Below are positions 17,691-26,859 of a stretch of DNA of 63,984 nt, piece by piece. This DNA is from Halococcus salsus (lineage in GTDB: Archaea > Halobacteriota > Halobacteria > Halobacteriales > Halococcaceae): positions 1 to 63,984 of the forward strand of contig NZ_JAAAJC010000010.1 in assembly GCF_009900715.1 (NCBI RefSeq), given 5' to 3'. The notes beneath the pieces were generated by a model, which was given only the letters and a program-made list of their open reading frames with translations, ran no database searches and was not told the origin of the DNA. Within the stretch, counting starts at the first letter, position 1, and every line of letters starts with the position of its first letter. The translations under genes and the position numbers were made by a program.

Positions 17691-18842
17691 CTAGTCGTTC
17701 GCTATGGGCGAGCCGGTCGGCGCCGATAGCGCTACATCGAGGGCCCGACTCGCGTAATCGCGAACTCGGTCAGCCCGTGGCGCTCTGCGCAGGTGCGCTC
17801 GCCGTTCGCGACCCCCCCCGACCGCCTCCTGCAGGTCGATGTCTGGCGCCGACGCGTCGAGGTCGATATCGGAGCCGAGTACGGCGGCGGTTCGAGAGTC
17901 GCCGGTGATCTTGAGAATCGGCACGACCGGATGACCGGTCGGCACGCCCTCGCTCGTCGCGTGCACGATGAGGTGTGCCCCGGCAGCGGCGAGTGCCGTC
18001 GCGGCCTCCTCGACCTGCGAAGGCGCATCGACGAGCGTGACCGCCCCGTCGCAGGTTGCCCGCTCGCCGTACTGAAGCACGTCCGCAATCGGCTGGTCCC
18101 CGAGAAGGTCGGTCGCGCTCGCCGCGCCCGCCTCGCTTGCTGCCCGTCGAATCGGCGGGGCTCGCGCCGACTGGCGTTCGTGGCGGTCAAGCAACGCCTC
18201 GAAGGTCCTCTCAGCGTGGGCGTCGGCGAAGCGGCCACGGATCTCGTCGGCATGCGGGACGAACCGCTCGGTTCCCGCGACAACAACGCGGCCACCGGCT
18301 TCGGTAACCTCATCGACGAGCCTCCCCATCAGCGGGTCGACAGTCTTGCGGGTCGACCTGTCGCAGTCACTCGCGACGACCCCGACCGTCAGGTCGCCGA
18401 GCTCAACGGTTGGCCGACCGTGCTCGCTCTCGCCGGCGAGGTCGTCGGCCTGGGCGATCCCCTCGGCGATACACTCGTCGGTTCCACCGGCCTCCTGGAT
18501 GATCGTCTCGCGAACCGGGATGTCGTACTCGGCGAGCTCCGCGACCACCTCGTCGCTCTGAACGGCCTCACAGCCGAGACCGACAACTACGGTTCCTGCG
18601 ATATTCGGATTCCGGCCGACGCTGACGAACGTGCGTTTGGTCTGTGCGTTGTCTGCCCCGATCTGTGCACAGCCGTGGTCATGCGGGGCGCTCACCGCCT
18701 GATCGACACGATCTGCGATCTCGTCAGCGACGACGTGCGAGCAGATGACCGAAGGCAAGACGAGCACACGGTTCCGGACCGCGACCCGCTCGTCCCCGCG
18801 CCGGCGCTCCTCGATTTCCGTCGAGGGTACGTTCGCTCTCAT
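17691..18842 (-). CDS. UxaA-family dehydratase large subunit, second copy, C-terminally frameshifted
   Basis: A protein of the altronate/galactarate dehydratase large-subunit family: GCAQIGADNAQTKRTFVSVG, NPNIAGTVVVGLGCEAVQSD, HATSEGVPTGHPVVPILKIT. The ORF ends in an unlike basic tail. At an 8-C run (17812-17819) another frame continues with the family-typical ending VANGERTCAERHGLTEFAIT and stops at 17732. So the gene carries a +1/-1 change near its 3' end, or a sequencing slip. The ATG at 18842 overlaps the stop of the SAF gene by four bases. It lacks the conserved G-G-S-D cysteine motif of the partner subunit, so it may have a different substrate or be degenerating. Confidence 0.8.
   Translation of the reverse strand: MRANVPSTEIEERRRGDERVAVRNRVLVLPSVICSHVVADEIADRVDQAVSAPHDHGCAQIGADNAQTKRTFVSVGRNPNIAGTVVVGLGCEAVQSDEVVAELAEYDIPVRETIIQEAGGTDECIAEGIAQADDLAGESEHGRPTVELGDLTVGVVASDCDRSTRKTVDPLMGRLVDEVTEAGGRVVVAGTERFVPHADEIRGRFADAHAERTFEALLDRHERQSARAPPIRRAASEAGAASATDLLGDQPIADVLQYGERATCDGAVTLVDAPSQVEEAATALAAAGAHLIVHATSEGVPTGHPVVPILKITGDSRTAAVLGSDIDLDASAPDIDLQEAVGGGRERRAHLRRAPRADRVRDYASRALDVALSAPTGSPIAND
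17812..17819. other. 8-C homopolymer at the frameshift in the UxaA paralogue
   Basis: Changing the run by one base would restore the family C-terminus ending at 17732. It could be a true indel, a slippage-prone site, or a base-calling error. Confidence 0.6.
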
Positions 18843-19162
18843 GGGTGCTCACCGTCCCGAATATCCGCCGTCAGGTCACCCCGTCCGCGGGCACTCCGAC
18901 AGTTATGTGTATGCACCCATGTCCCCGGTTCGATCCGGGTTTCAGCGGTGCCGATCACCTCCCCGTACTTGCGAACCGCACCTGCTTCGTTTATCGCGGC
19001 AACCGCGAGCTTGTGGCCGAACGGGACATCGTCGACGAGCTCGATCATTGGTCCGTCCGGGCGCTCGATCGTCTGGCCGGCATCAAGATCGCCGAGCGCG
19101 GTCGCGACCGTATCGCCCGCGGCCATCACCAGTGCAACACCGTCGACGACAGTGCCTTTCAT
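18839..19162 (-). CDS. UxaA small subunit, SAF domain
   Basis: A 107-residue SAF-domain protein corresponding to the N-terminal domain of UxaA/GarD dehydratases: VVDGVALVMAAGDTVATALG, VPFGHKLAVAAINEAGAVRK, YGEVIGTAETRIEPGTWVHT, then HNC. In the family this domain forms part of the active site with the large subunit and eliminates water from a sugar acid. Both ends overlap neighbours by four bases (ATGA), so all three genes are translationally coupled. Likely substrates are altronate, galactarate or a related onate; the sequence does not decide. Confidence 0.85.
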   Translation of the reverse strand: MKGTVVDGVALVMAAGDTVATALGDLDAGQTIERPDGPMIELVDDVPFGHKLAVAAINEAGAVRKYGEVIGTAETRIEPGTWVHTHNCRSARGRGDLTADIRDGEHP

Positions 19163-20346
19163 ACGGAACCCCCGGCGGCGATCTCGTTTGGCTGAATCTC
19201 GTTGATCGCGAACTCCTCCATGCCGCGGCGCTCCGCCTCGGTGACTGCCCCGTTGGCGACGTCGAGTACCGTCTCGAAGACCCGTTCGCCGACAGATTCG
19301 AGCGGTTCGCCGTCGAGAATCGTGCTCGCGTTGACATCCATGTTGTTGGCCATCCGGCTGTAGGTCGCGGGATTCCCGGTGACCTTGATCACCGGCGCAA
19401 TCGGGTTGCCGGTCGTCGATCCGCGGCCCGTGGTGAAGGCGATTACCTGTGCGCCGCCGGCGATCTTCCCGACGACACTCTCGACGTCGTAGCCGGGTGT
19501 GTCCATCAGGACGAGACCGCCGCCGACCGGGAGCGGCTCACCGTAGTCGACAATTCCGCGAACCGGCGTCGTCCCGCCCTTCGCGATCGCCCCGAGGCTT
19601 TTTTCTTCGATTGTTGTCAGCCCGCCCTCCTGGTTGCCTGGCGAGGGCTGTGCGCCGCGCATGTCGACGCCCATTAGGTCCGCAAGCGATTCGCGACGTT
19701 CGACCCGCTCAAGGAGGCGTTCTCGAATGTCGTCGTTGACGCAGCGCTCGGCGAGGATGTGTTCGGCACCGATGAACTCTGGCGTTTCGCTGAAACTGGC
19801 AGTGCCGCCTGCCTCGACGAGCCGGTCGCAGGCGTTCCCGACGGCGGGATTCGCCGCGATGCCACTAGTTGCGTCGCTGCCGCCACACTCGACGCCGAAA
19901 ACGAGTTCGTCAACATCCGCCGACTCACGCCGCGCCGCCGCGGCGACCGTTCGGAGATCTTCGACTGCCGCTGCCCCGGCATCGACGGTCGCGCTCACCC
20001 CGCCTGATTCGCGGATCGAGAGCGTCCGTGCCGGCTTACCGGTTTCTGCGATCCGGTCGGCAATCCCCTCTGTGTCAGTCTCTTCGGTTCCGAGCTCGAC
20101 CAGTACCGCCGCGGCGACGTTCGGGTTCCGGCCGATCCCGGCAAGCACCCGTTCGGTCTGTTCGCGAGCAGGCGCCGCCTGGCTTGCTCCCATCTGGTGT
20201 GGCGTTGCGCGGACGTTTGGTCCTCCATCGTCGGCCACCCGCTTCGCGACGGCACTCGCCGCCACGGAAACCGGGATTACAGCGACGAGGTTCCGTACCC
20301 CAACCGTCCCGTTTGACCGCCGGTACCCATTGAATTCGAGGTTCAT
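19159..20346 (-). CDS. uxaA: UxaA-family dehydratase large subunit
   Basis: A 395-residue protein of the altronate/galactarate dehydratase catalytic domain: NGYRRSNGTVGVRNLVAVIP at the start, VFGVECGGSDATSGIAANPA (metal/active-site motif), VDYGEPLPVGGGLVLMDTPG, FTTGRGSTTGNPIAPVIKVT, and EEFAINEIQPNEIAAGG at the C-terminus. It should dehydrate a C5-C6 aldonic or aldaric acid to a 2-keto-3-deoxy acid with a divalent metal. It is the first gene of a three-gene overlapping operon with a SAF subunit and a second large subunit. Base composition is visibly more G+C-rich than the surroundings, suggesting separate acquisition. Confidence 0.88.
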   Translation of the reverse strand: MNLEFNGYRRSNGTVGVRNLVAVIPVSVAASAVAKRVADDGGPNVRATPHQMGASQAAPAREQTERVLAGIGRNPNVAAAVLVELGTEETDTEGIADRIAETGKPARTLSIRESGGVSATVDAGAAAVEDLRTVAAAARRESADVDELVFGVECGGSDATSGIAANPAVGNACDRLVEAGGTASFSETPEFIGAEHILAERCVNDDIRERLLERVERRESLADLMGVDMRGAQPSPGNQEGGLTTIEEKSLGAIAKGGTTPVRGIVDYGEPLPVGGGLVLMDTPGYDVESVVGKIAGGAQVIAFTTGRGSTTGNPIAPVIKVTGNPATYSRMANNMDVNASTILDGEPLESVGERVFETVLDVANGAVTEAERRGMEEFAINEIQPNEIAAGGSV

Positions 20347-20912
20347 CTATTACGATTGACGATACATGATGGATACGTATTCATCCTTTCGGGCGGGGTC
20401 TTCGCTAATCACGTGCCACAATTGCGCATTCGATCCCGCCTCGGGCCGGCAATAGCGGGTACGGGGACTTGCCGGGAGAACAGGTGAAAGCGGTACGCTG
20501 ACCCCGACGATTCGGTAGCGGGAGCACTTTTCACCGGATCGGGCACGGCTGTGCCACACCCCGAGCAGCTTAAGGGGTGGCTCGATTCCTGGGTTGACGT
20601 TGTTCGGGTGATCCTCGACATCGGCGCGGATCGGGCTTGTACAGCTGCTGTGTCGAATTCTAATGCTGGACATCAGTTAGTAACGGATCGGGGTCGAACC
20701 CGCTCAAGTGAGCCTCACAGTGGCTACTGGAAGCGGTTGAAAGGAGGGTTGAGTTCATACTAGCTATAGTCCGATCGATCCGAGTTTGAGTTGTATTTGA
20801 GCTCGAAAGGGATCCCGACTCTGGGTGAACCTAAGATGAAATGATAGACTGACCGTCGGGGTGGGGCATCGCTGTGGACGATTGGGAAAGTATCTTGATG
20901 ACCTGTGGAAGG
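20347..20912. other. Intergenic region upstream of the UxaA operon
   Basis: It contains the operon's promoter side and a G+C-rich segment without a credible ORF. A GGGTTGAGTTCATAC stretch near 20741 resembles ones near 13535 and 16036. Nothing more was supportable. Confidence 0.35.
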
Positions 20913-21194
20913 TCACCCTTCGTTCTCGTCCGGTGGCCGTTCCGAGAGATCTCTGAAGCGGTCTTGGGCCTGTTTTGAGCGGGTAGCAGTTTCGTCGGGT
21001 AGGTAAGTGATATGCTTGAGTCGGTCGCCTTCGATTTCGACCACAAAGATCGCATCTACATGATTTCCGTCCTCGGGAAGCTGCTTTCGAGAGATCACGA
21101 TATCGTCAATCGTACTCCCATTACGTTCCAGGAGGACGACTGCCTGGTCGCCCTCAAAACGGTCCAACACACCTCGATACTCCTCGGTCTTCAT
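20913..21194 (-). CDS. DUF3006 family protein
   Basis: A 93-residue acidic protein with the DUF3006 pattern: YRGVLDRFEGDQAVVLLE at the start, then a small beta domain ending in a helical charged tail (SKQAQDRFRDLSERPPDE). DUF3006 proteins are commonly encoded beside metallo-beta-lactamase/ComEC-like proteins, as here; function unknown. Its ATG overlaps the stop of the upstream MBL gene by four bases, so the two are coupled. Confidence 0.8.
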   Translation of the reverse strand: MKTEEYRGVLDRFEGDQAVVLLERNGSTIDDIVISRKQLPEDGNHVDAIFVVEIEGDRLKHITYLPDETATRSKQAQDRFRDLSERPPDENEG

Positions 21195-22726
21195 GAGTAG
21201 TCCTCGCTGAGCATTTCTTGGCCTTCGTCGTTCGTAACCATGATTGTATCGCCCCCATTATTCCAGATGGCTCTCCCAGACCCCCAATAGAGGTCTGAAT
21301 CGGTATCACGTCCCTCCCCCGTGTGGAGAGTCAGCGTCTCGCCAGCATCGATGGTCGTTCCGGATGGCACAGTATACGAATGCGAGCTCCTGTCTTCGAT
21401 GGTCCACCCGGATATATTGAGCGACGTCGAACCGGTATTCTCGAATACGATGTATTCGTCGTTGAGATTCTCGGATTCGTCGCCCTCCGCATCGGCATGG
21501 ACCGTCCTCACTGCAAGTGCGCTACCGGTATCGGTTCCCCCATCGCTTGTAATGGTTGATGTCGATGGGTCTGTAGATGTCGGCGTATCCCGTGTTGAAT
21601 CCGTCGCGGTCTCTGAGACTGTCTCTGTCGTACTACTTCCAACTTGGATGGTCGCACGGTGAGTCACTGGTTTGTCGGAGCCGGGTTCGATAGGATTGCC
21701 GTCGCGAACAGCCGTCGGCTCGGTGGGTGCTTTTTGTTGTGTGGCGATATCGATAGTGGAACCATCGCTTGTGAGAACGATATTCCCGTGAGTAGCGGTC
21801 CAGTAAGCCTCGATATTCTGGTCAGCGAGCCGTTGGAGGGTTTCCGGAGCTGGGTGGCCATACTGTGAATCGTACGCGCTCGAAATGAGCGTGACAGTTG
21901 GCGAGACCGCATTGAGGAACGGCTCGGTACTACTCCCAGCACTGCCGTGGTGGGCGGCTTTCAAGATGGTCGAGTTGAGGTGGCTCCCGTATTCACTCGC
22001 GAGGCGGCTTTCGCCAGTTTCCTCGATATCGCCCGGCAGCACGAAACTCGTCTGACCGAAGGTAAATCGGAGGACAATGCTATTCTCGTTGCGATCTCGG
22101 TTGTCGATGTACTGCTCAGGTGGACTCAAGACCTGTGTTTGGACTCCCTTGAGGGGGATATTGTCGCCAGCGTGAGTCTCATAGAGCGTGACGTTGTGCT
22201 TCTCGACGGCATCAAGGTAGTCTTGGTAGGTTCCTGAACTAGAGGCAATACCAGGATCATAGACGGCTCCAATACCCTCGGCCTGTGATTCGTAGTATTC
22301 GATGATCTCCGCGTTCCCACCGATATGGTCGGCATCGGCGTGCGTGGAAACGAGGTAATCGATACGGGTGATATTATGATTTTTTAGATACTCGAGGACG
22401 ATCTCGCCGTTGTCGCTGTAATCGCCCGTGTCGATGAGCATTGTCTGGTTGGTAGGACTAATGATAAGCGTCGAATCACCTTGGTCGACATTGATCGAGT
22501 GGACTTCAAATGTTCCGTCGGACGTTGAAGAAGACGATTCCGAGCGCGTTTCAGTGGCTGATGAATCCTCGCTATATGGTGAGGGAGGTGTTGTGGTCGT
22601 CTGATTGTCACCGCCGTCAGAGCCACTGTTGACTCCTATTTGAGTTTGAGAGCCAGCATCCGAAGCACACCCTGCAAATACGAGAAGTATCGCTACGAGA
22701 GCAACGCCCACCGTGTGTCGATCCAT
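21191..22726 (-). CDS. Lipoprotein with ComEC-like metallo-beta-lactamase domain and lamin-tail domain
   Basis: A 511-residue surface lipoprotein. A lipobox ends VFAGC at C20, followed by a long Ser/Thr-rich linker (residues 21-70). Residues 72-330 are an MBL-fold hydrolase of the ComEC/Rec2 type: INVDQGDSTLI, LIDTGDY, THADADHIGG (129-138), LPGDIEETGE, AAHHGSAGSS, GHPAPETL. After a second Thr/Ser-rich linker, residues 405-505 form a lamin-tail (LTD) domain (NDEYIVFENTGSTSLNISGW). This pairing suggests an extracellular nuclease or phosphodiesterase possibly tied to DNA processing or uptake. It heads a two-gene operon with DUF3006. Confidence 0.88.
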   Translation of the reverse strand: MDRHTVGVALVAILLVFAGCASDAGSQTQIGVNSGSDGGDNQTTTTPPSPYSEDSSATETRSESSSSTSDGTFEVHSINVDQGDSTLIISPTNQTMLIDTGDYSDNGEIVLEYLKNHNITRIDYLVSTHADADHIGGNAEIIEYYESQAEGIGAVYDPGIASSSGTYQDYLDAVEKHNVTLYETHAGDNIPLKGVQTQVLSPPEQYIDNRDRNENSIVLRFTFGQTSFVLPGDIEETGESRLASEYGSHLNSTILKAAHHGSAGSSTEPFLNAVSPTVTLISSAYDSQYGHPAPETLQRLADQNIEAYWTATHGNIVLTSDGSTIDIATQQKAPTEPTAVRDGNPIEPGSDKPVTHRATIQVGSSTTETVSETATDSTRDTPTSTDPSTSTITSDGGTDTGSALAVRTVHADAEGDESENLNDEYIVFENTGSTSLNISGWTIEDRSSHSYTVPSGTTIDAGETLTLHTGEGRDTDSDLYWGSGRAIWNNGGDTIMVTNDEGQEMLSEDYS

Positions 22727-23086
22727 GGGATAGCTTGTCAGCTACGCTGGGTAAATCTATCGGTAGTGGAGTCGTTAATTCATTCTTTGTGAATATATTA
22801 CTGAACCAATGGAAGCGATGGTATGTCCTTGCTTCGCAGTTCCTGTTGGGCAAGGAAAACTCTGATTTGTTTTTGAGATTGCTTCAACAAGTATACATTG
22901 GGTGTTTGCAAACCCGCTGTAGAGTAAATCCATTCGCCCAACGGTGGTTGAGCAATCGATGCGCTGAATCTCGATAGCTTTCGCTCCGCGAGTCGCAATC
23001 TATGTGAGGGATTTTCCGACTCATCCATCCCACTGCTCTTGAGCACAATACACAAAGTACATACTCTCGTTAAGCGGTCGGAGAGT
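22727..23086. other. Divergent intergenic region
   Basis: It holds the promoters of the MBL lipoprotein (minus) and the UPF0104 gene (plus). Short pieces near 22810-22975 could be a decayed coding sequence but are interrupted by stops in all frames. No gene is called. Confidence 0.35.
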
Positions 23087-24106
23087 ATGGTCGAGAGCAG
23101 ACGGTTTCGAACGACGGCACTCGGATTCCTCGGTGCCGGGCTTGCGTTCGCCATCGCGATCTGGGTCATTGGCCCACAAGACATCTATAATGCGCTTGCC
23201 ATGAGTCAACCCGGAATCCTTGTCGTTATTGTCGGAGTCGCGGCGTGCTGGCTCACAGCATGGGGACTCTCGCTCCGAACCGTTTTGGAGGCGCTCGACG
23301 CCCCCATTCCGATTTCGACAGCTGTTTTGGTATTCGCCAGCGCAACCTTCGCTAATAACGTCACGCCGTTCGGACAAGCTGGCGGTGAGCCCGTGAGTGC
23401 GTTGCTCATCTCCCGTGCCTCAGACCAAGAGTACGAGACGGGTTTGGCGGCGATAGCGAGCGTTGACGCGCTGAATTTTGTACCGTCGATAGGGCTCGCA
23501 CTGATTGGATTGAGCTATTTCGCTACGAAACTTACCTTTGGAACGGATCTCACGCTCGCCGCTGCCGCGGTCGGCCTATTCGCAGTAGTCCTCGTAGCCG
23601 CCGTTGTCCTCGGATGGCGCTACCGCTACCGAATCGAACACGGGGCTGTGGCTACGATCACGCCACTCGTCCAACGGATCGCCAGTGCATTCCCCCGAGT
23701 TACAGCACCCGAATCCGAGTCGCTTGAAGCTCGAATTGAGGGATTTTTCACCGCCGTTGAGCGGGTGGCGACCAATCCCCAAAAGCTGGCACTCGCTTTG
23801 GTGTTTTCGACGATCGGATGGATAGGCCTGTCAACATCGTTGTGGCTATCACTTTACGCGATAGGCTATACTGTCCCGCTTGCTGTAGTACTGGTCGCCA
23901 TTCCGGCAGGTGCAATGGCAAGCATCACGCCCCTTCCAGGTGGTCTCGGCGGTGTTGCGGCGGTTTTGGGCGCACTCGTTGTTGGAACGACAAATGGTGT
24001 TACGATAGCCGCCGTCACTGCCGCTGTTCTTGTTCATCGCGGGGCGACCTACGTTTTGCCAACGATGGTCGGTGGAGGGGTCGCTGCCGTACTTGCTGAC
24101 CAGTGA
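23087..24106 (+). CDS. UPF0104 / lysylphosphatidylglycerol synthase TM-region family protein
   Basis: A 339-residue integral membrane protein with about eight helices. It shows the family pattern: an N-terminal helix pair, the FASATFANNVTPFGQAGGEP loop (conserved N-x-x-P-x-x-x-G-G-E-P), and a C-terminal SITPLPGGLGGVAAVL stretch. Relatives are flippase-like MprF membrane domains; archaeal members are thought to handle lipid-linked substrates. The start at 23087 (MVESRRF) fits the helix layout; the frame is open up to 23039. A TnpB remnant begins 12 bases after the stop. Confidence 0.82.
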   Translation: MVESRRFRTTALGFLGAGLAFAIAIWVIGPQDIYNALAMSQPGILVVIVGVAACWLTAWGLSLRTVLEALDAPIPISTAVLVFASATFANNVTPFGQAGGEPVSALLISRASDQEYETGLAAIASVDALNFVPSIGLALIGLSYFATKLTFGTDLTLAAAAVGLFAVVLVAAVVLGWRYRYRIEHGAVATITPLVQRIASAFPRVTAPESESLEARIEGFFTAVERVATNPQKLALALVFSTIGWIGLSTSLWLSLYAIGYTVPLAVVLVAIPAGAMASITPLPGGLGGVAAVLGALVVGTTNGVTIAAVTAAVLVHRGATYVLPTMVGGGVAAVLADQ

Positions 24107-24117
24107 ACTACCGCGTC

Positions 24118-24790
24118 CTACTCGCTCACGATTGACACTGTTCGCTCCTTGAGGGCGCGGATTCCTGCCTCTATGACGCGCTTTGCAGATACGGTAGTAT
24201 CCCCAGGCGTTGATTCGGAGTAGACCACTCCTATGCGTTTGAGGCCGCGAGAAAGGATGTTCTTTGCCGCGTTCACGTCCCTGTCCGCCGTGAAACCGCA
24301 CGAGGGACAGGAATGTTCGCGTACCCACAACGGTTTGTCTGTCGAGACTCCACAAGCGGCGCACTCCTTGGTCGCTCCCGACGGTTTGATCGTCGCGACG
24401 TGCGTGCCTTCGCGCTCGCACTTGTATTCGAGCATGGAGAGGAACGTTCGCCATGCCGCTGACACGGCATTCCGACCGTTCGACGGGCTTTCAAGCATCC
24501 CGCGGACGTTCAGGTCTTCGACCGCCACGAGGTCGTACTCGGTGGCGTAGTAATTCGACAGCTTGTGGAGCAAGTCGCGGCGCTTCCGTTCCAGGTCGGC
24601 GTGACACTTGGCCACCCGTCACCGCTGACATTCGTAGTTGGCGGAACCATATTGCTTCCGTGAGAGAGCGCTGTTCACGTTTGTCCGACAGGTCGGGCGA
24701 TTCGACCGCCACGCCGTCGGTGTCGTGAGCGTACTTCAGAATTGCACGTCGATACCGACCACATCTTCCGGCTCGGTCGGTGGTTCAGGC
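24118..24790 (-). pseudogene. Truncated, frameshifted TnpB
   Basis: The C-terminal 165 residues are open (24118-24615): LVAVEDLNVRGMLESPSN, CAAC...CPSC zinc finger, FTADRDVNAAKNILSRGL. Upstream, EPPTEPEDVVGIDV and ILKYAHDTDGVAVESPDLSD are recognisable but sit in shifted frames. The N-terminal domain is missing. It is a dead IS1341-type element, of a lineage different from the intact tnpB at 11967. Confidence 0.85.
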
Positions 24791-24907
24791 GGCGCTCGCT
24801 GAGGGAGAGGGATTAGCGCCCTACAATTCAGCTAAAGACTGCAGTTTTTGAACGGGCTACCGAAATTCGGTTTCCTCTTATATCCTGGCCAGAAACGCAT
24901 CTTATCG

Positions 24908-26857
24908 ATGTCTTCGTGGTCAAAACATGGTCGACAAATCCTTCCTATTTTTCTGTTGGCTATTTTTGCACATTCTAAAATACTCCAGAACTGGTTTGTA
25001 GCAAGCGATACGTTGCCGCTAATTCAAACGAGCCGGGTAACGAATCTGAGTGAGCTCGTCGATATATTTACACAGCCGCTAATGGGCGGTTCAGATTTCG
25101 TGACTGGGGCGCTCTTCTACCGACCGGTTTCTAGCCTCTCATACGCAGCCGACTATGCGATCTGGGGACTCAACCCGTTCGGCTATCATCTTACGAATTT
25201 ACTCCTCCATGCAGTTGCAGCAATATTAGTTGCAGTAATGGTCACCACCCTCACCAGCCGTCCCAAGGTTGGTTCCCTGACAGCCGTTTTATTTGCTCTC
25301 CACCCAGTTACCACTGAGGTCGTCCCCGTTACTGCACGGCGGCAAGACATCCTTCTAACCATTTTCGCCCTGGCTTCGATCACACTGTTTGTCAAGTGGT
25401 ATCGTGTGGTTGAAGAGTCCGGTGAGATACGCTGGAAGCGGAAAGCTCACTGGCTCCTCGGCGGGGCACTTCTCATGTATCTCTGTGCGCTCGGATCGAA
25501 AGAAACCGCCCTTATGGTGGTAGGACTGGTTACCGTGTGGGTCACCCTTCAAGTAGGCGTTGAGAGACCCCGTCTGACTATCCAAGAACTCGCAAAAACA
25601 ACGGGACTGTTCGTTGTAGTTTCTGTGCCATACGTTGCACTCCGCACCTCCGTATTAGGTGGCCTTGGAGGATACGATGGCGAAGCCCAGGCAGTTACAT
25701 TTCAGCTTCTCATGCGCCACCTGATAGACGTTTTCTTCTTTGTCATCAAGTATAGTCTCTGGCTCACCTATCCGCTCTATTTCATTGAAGAGCAAACGAC
25801 GACCCTTTTGGAGAACCCGTTCTTGGTGGTCTTTCTCGTAGTATTCTTCGTTATAATCGGTCGAACTGGTATACAGGAATATCATAGACGAAGTTCTTCT
25901 CAACGCAAACATCTCCGAGGAATGCGAACCCTTTCGCCGATCATGAGCATCATTGGATTCTCGACAATCCCAATCCTACTTATTCAAAAGTCGTTCAGCC
26001 CAGCGCTATCCGCCGGTGCTTCAGGAACCATCGTGAGCTACGCGATCGGGATATTATTCGTGGGGGGCTGTCTTGGCGTGATTGTTACAACAATTCTTGT
26101 ACGAAAGGGATCAGTTAGCAGAACGAAACGGATGCAGCTGATATTTTTTGGCTGCTGGGTTATCATCCCTGTTGCCGGACTGGCTACTCAAGGGTTCGTT
26201 ACGAGCAAGCCGATGGAGTATGGATTTGGCATTCGAAACGGCTATTTCGCTATTGTCCCTGCAATGGCCCTTCTTTCGATACTCTTGGTGCCAGCTCTGC
26301 GACGAATATGGGACACTGCTAAACAGGTAAACGTGGACAAGAATCGTCTCACTCGTTCTGAAGTGCTCAATAGCGATACAGTACGTATCGCCAGTATTCT
26401 TCTATTGTTATTTCCATTGATTGCCGCTTCGCCCGCCCTCCATGCTCAGAATGGGTGGCAAGCAGCCGGTGAACTCAATCGTCAGTCTCTTTCCGGACTA
26501 CAGACCAGTCTCGAAAACACACCTAATGAACCGTTCACATACGTTGCGGATTTCCCGAATGAGTTCAACAACCAACAGCGTGCCTACTCTCGCGTACACT
26601 CGATAACACCCCTTCAACCCTATTCGATCGAGGCGTGGCTCAAGTTGCATGACGAGACATCGTCCACCCAGATCCGGCTCGTACGAAAGAAGACCGTTTC
26701 GAGCGTTCCGGAGAACCTTTCGTTTCGAACGGGAGACCGAAATGGATGGACAGCGGTCTGGGTCACTCAAACCTCCAATGAAACTCCCAGTATGGTGGAT
26801 GATCAGGTGGTCCCCTCACAACCCCCTCTCCGCTCTCCATTGGAGGATAGGGAATAA
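24908..26857 (+). CDS. TMTC-like multi-pass membrane glycosyltransferase (GT-C fold)
   Basis: About 650 residues with 12 or more membrane helices. The signature region NPFGYHLTNLLLHAVAAILV, ALFALHPVTTEVVPVTARRQ and DILLTIFALASITLF is the core of the TMTC/GT105-like protein O-mannosyltransferase family (compare HPVHxEAVAWVSGRKD). An acidic pair before the first loop (ASDTLPLIQTSRVTN) suits a lipid-phosphate-sugar donor. It probably transfers sugars to proteins or lipids at the outer face. Unlike eukaryotic TMTCs it lacks C-terminal TPR repeats, ending in a short soluble tail. The start at 24908 is preferred (open to 24848). A paralogue follows two bases after the stop. Confidence 0.75.
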   Translation: MSSWSKHGRQILPIFLLAIFAHSKILQNWFVASDTLPLIQTSRVTNLSELVDIFTQPLMGGSDFVTGALFYRPVSSLSYAADYAIWGLNPFGYHLTNLLLHAVAAILVAVMVTTLTSRPKVGSLTAVLFALHPVTTEVVPVTARRQDILLTIFALASITLFVKWYRVVEESGEIRWKRKAHWLLGGALLMYLCALGSKETALMVVGLVTVWVTLQVGVERPRLTIQELAKTTGLFVVVSVPYVALRTSVLGGLGGYDGEAQAVTFQLLMRHLIDVFFFVIKYSLWLTYPLYFIEEQTTTLLENPFLVVFLVVFFVIIGRTGIQEYHRRSSSQRKHLRGMRTLSPIMSIIGFSTIPILLIQKSFSPALSAGASGTIVSYAIGILFVGGCLGVIVTTILVRKGSVSRTKRMQLIFFGCWVIIPVAGLATQGFVTSKPMEYGFGIRNGYFAIVPAMALLSILLVPALRRIWDTAKQVNVDKNRLTRSEVLNSDTVRIASILLLLFPLIAASPALHAQNGWQAAGELNRQSLSGLQTSLENTPNEPFTYVADFPNEFNNQQRAYSRVHSITPLQPYSIEAWLKLHDETSSTQIRLVRKKTVSSVPENLSFRTGDRNGWTAVWVTQTSNETPSMVDDQVVPSQPPLRSPLEDRE

Positions 26858-26859
26858 CC

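Noticed and set aside
17793-19205. 470-codon plus-strand frame across the UxaA genes
   Set aside because: Antisense shadow of two genes with clear family motifs and ATGA overlaps on the minus strand; typical in G+C-rich archaeal DNA.
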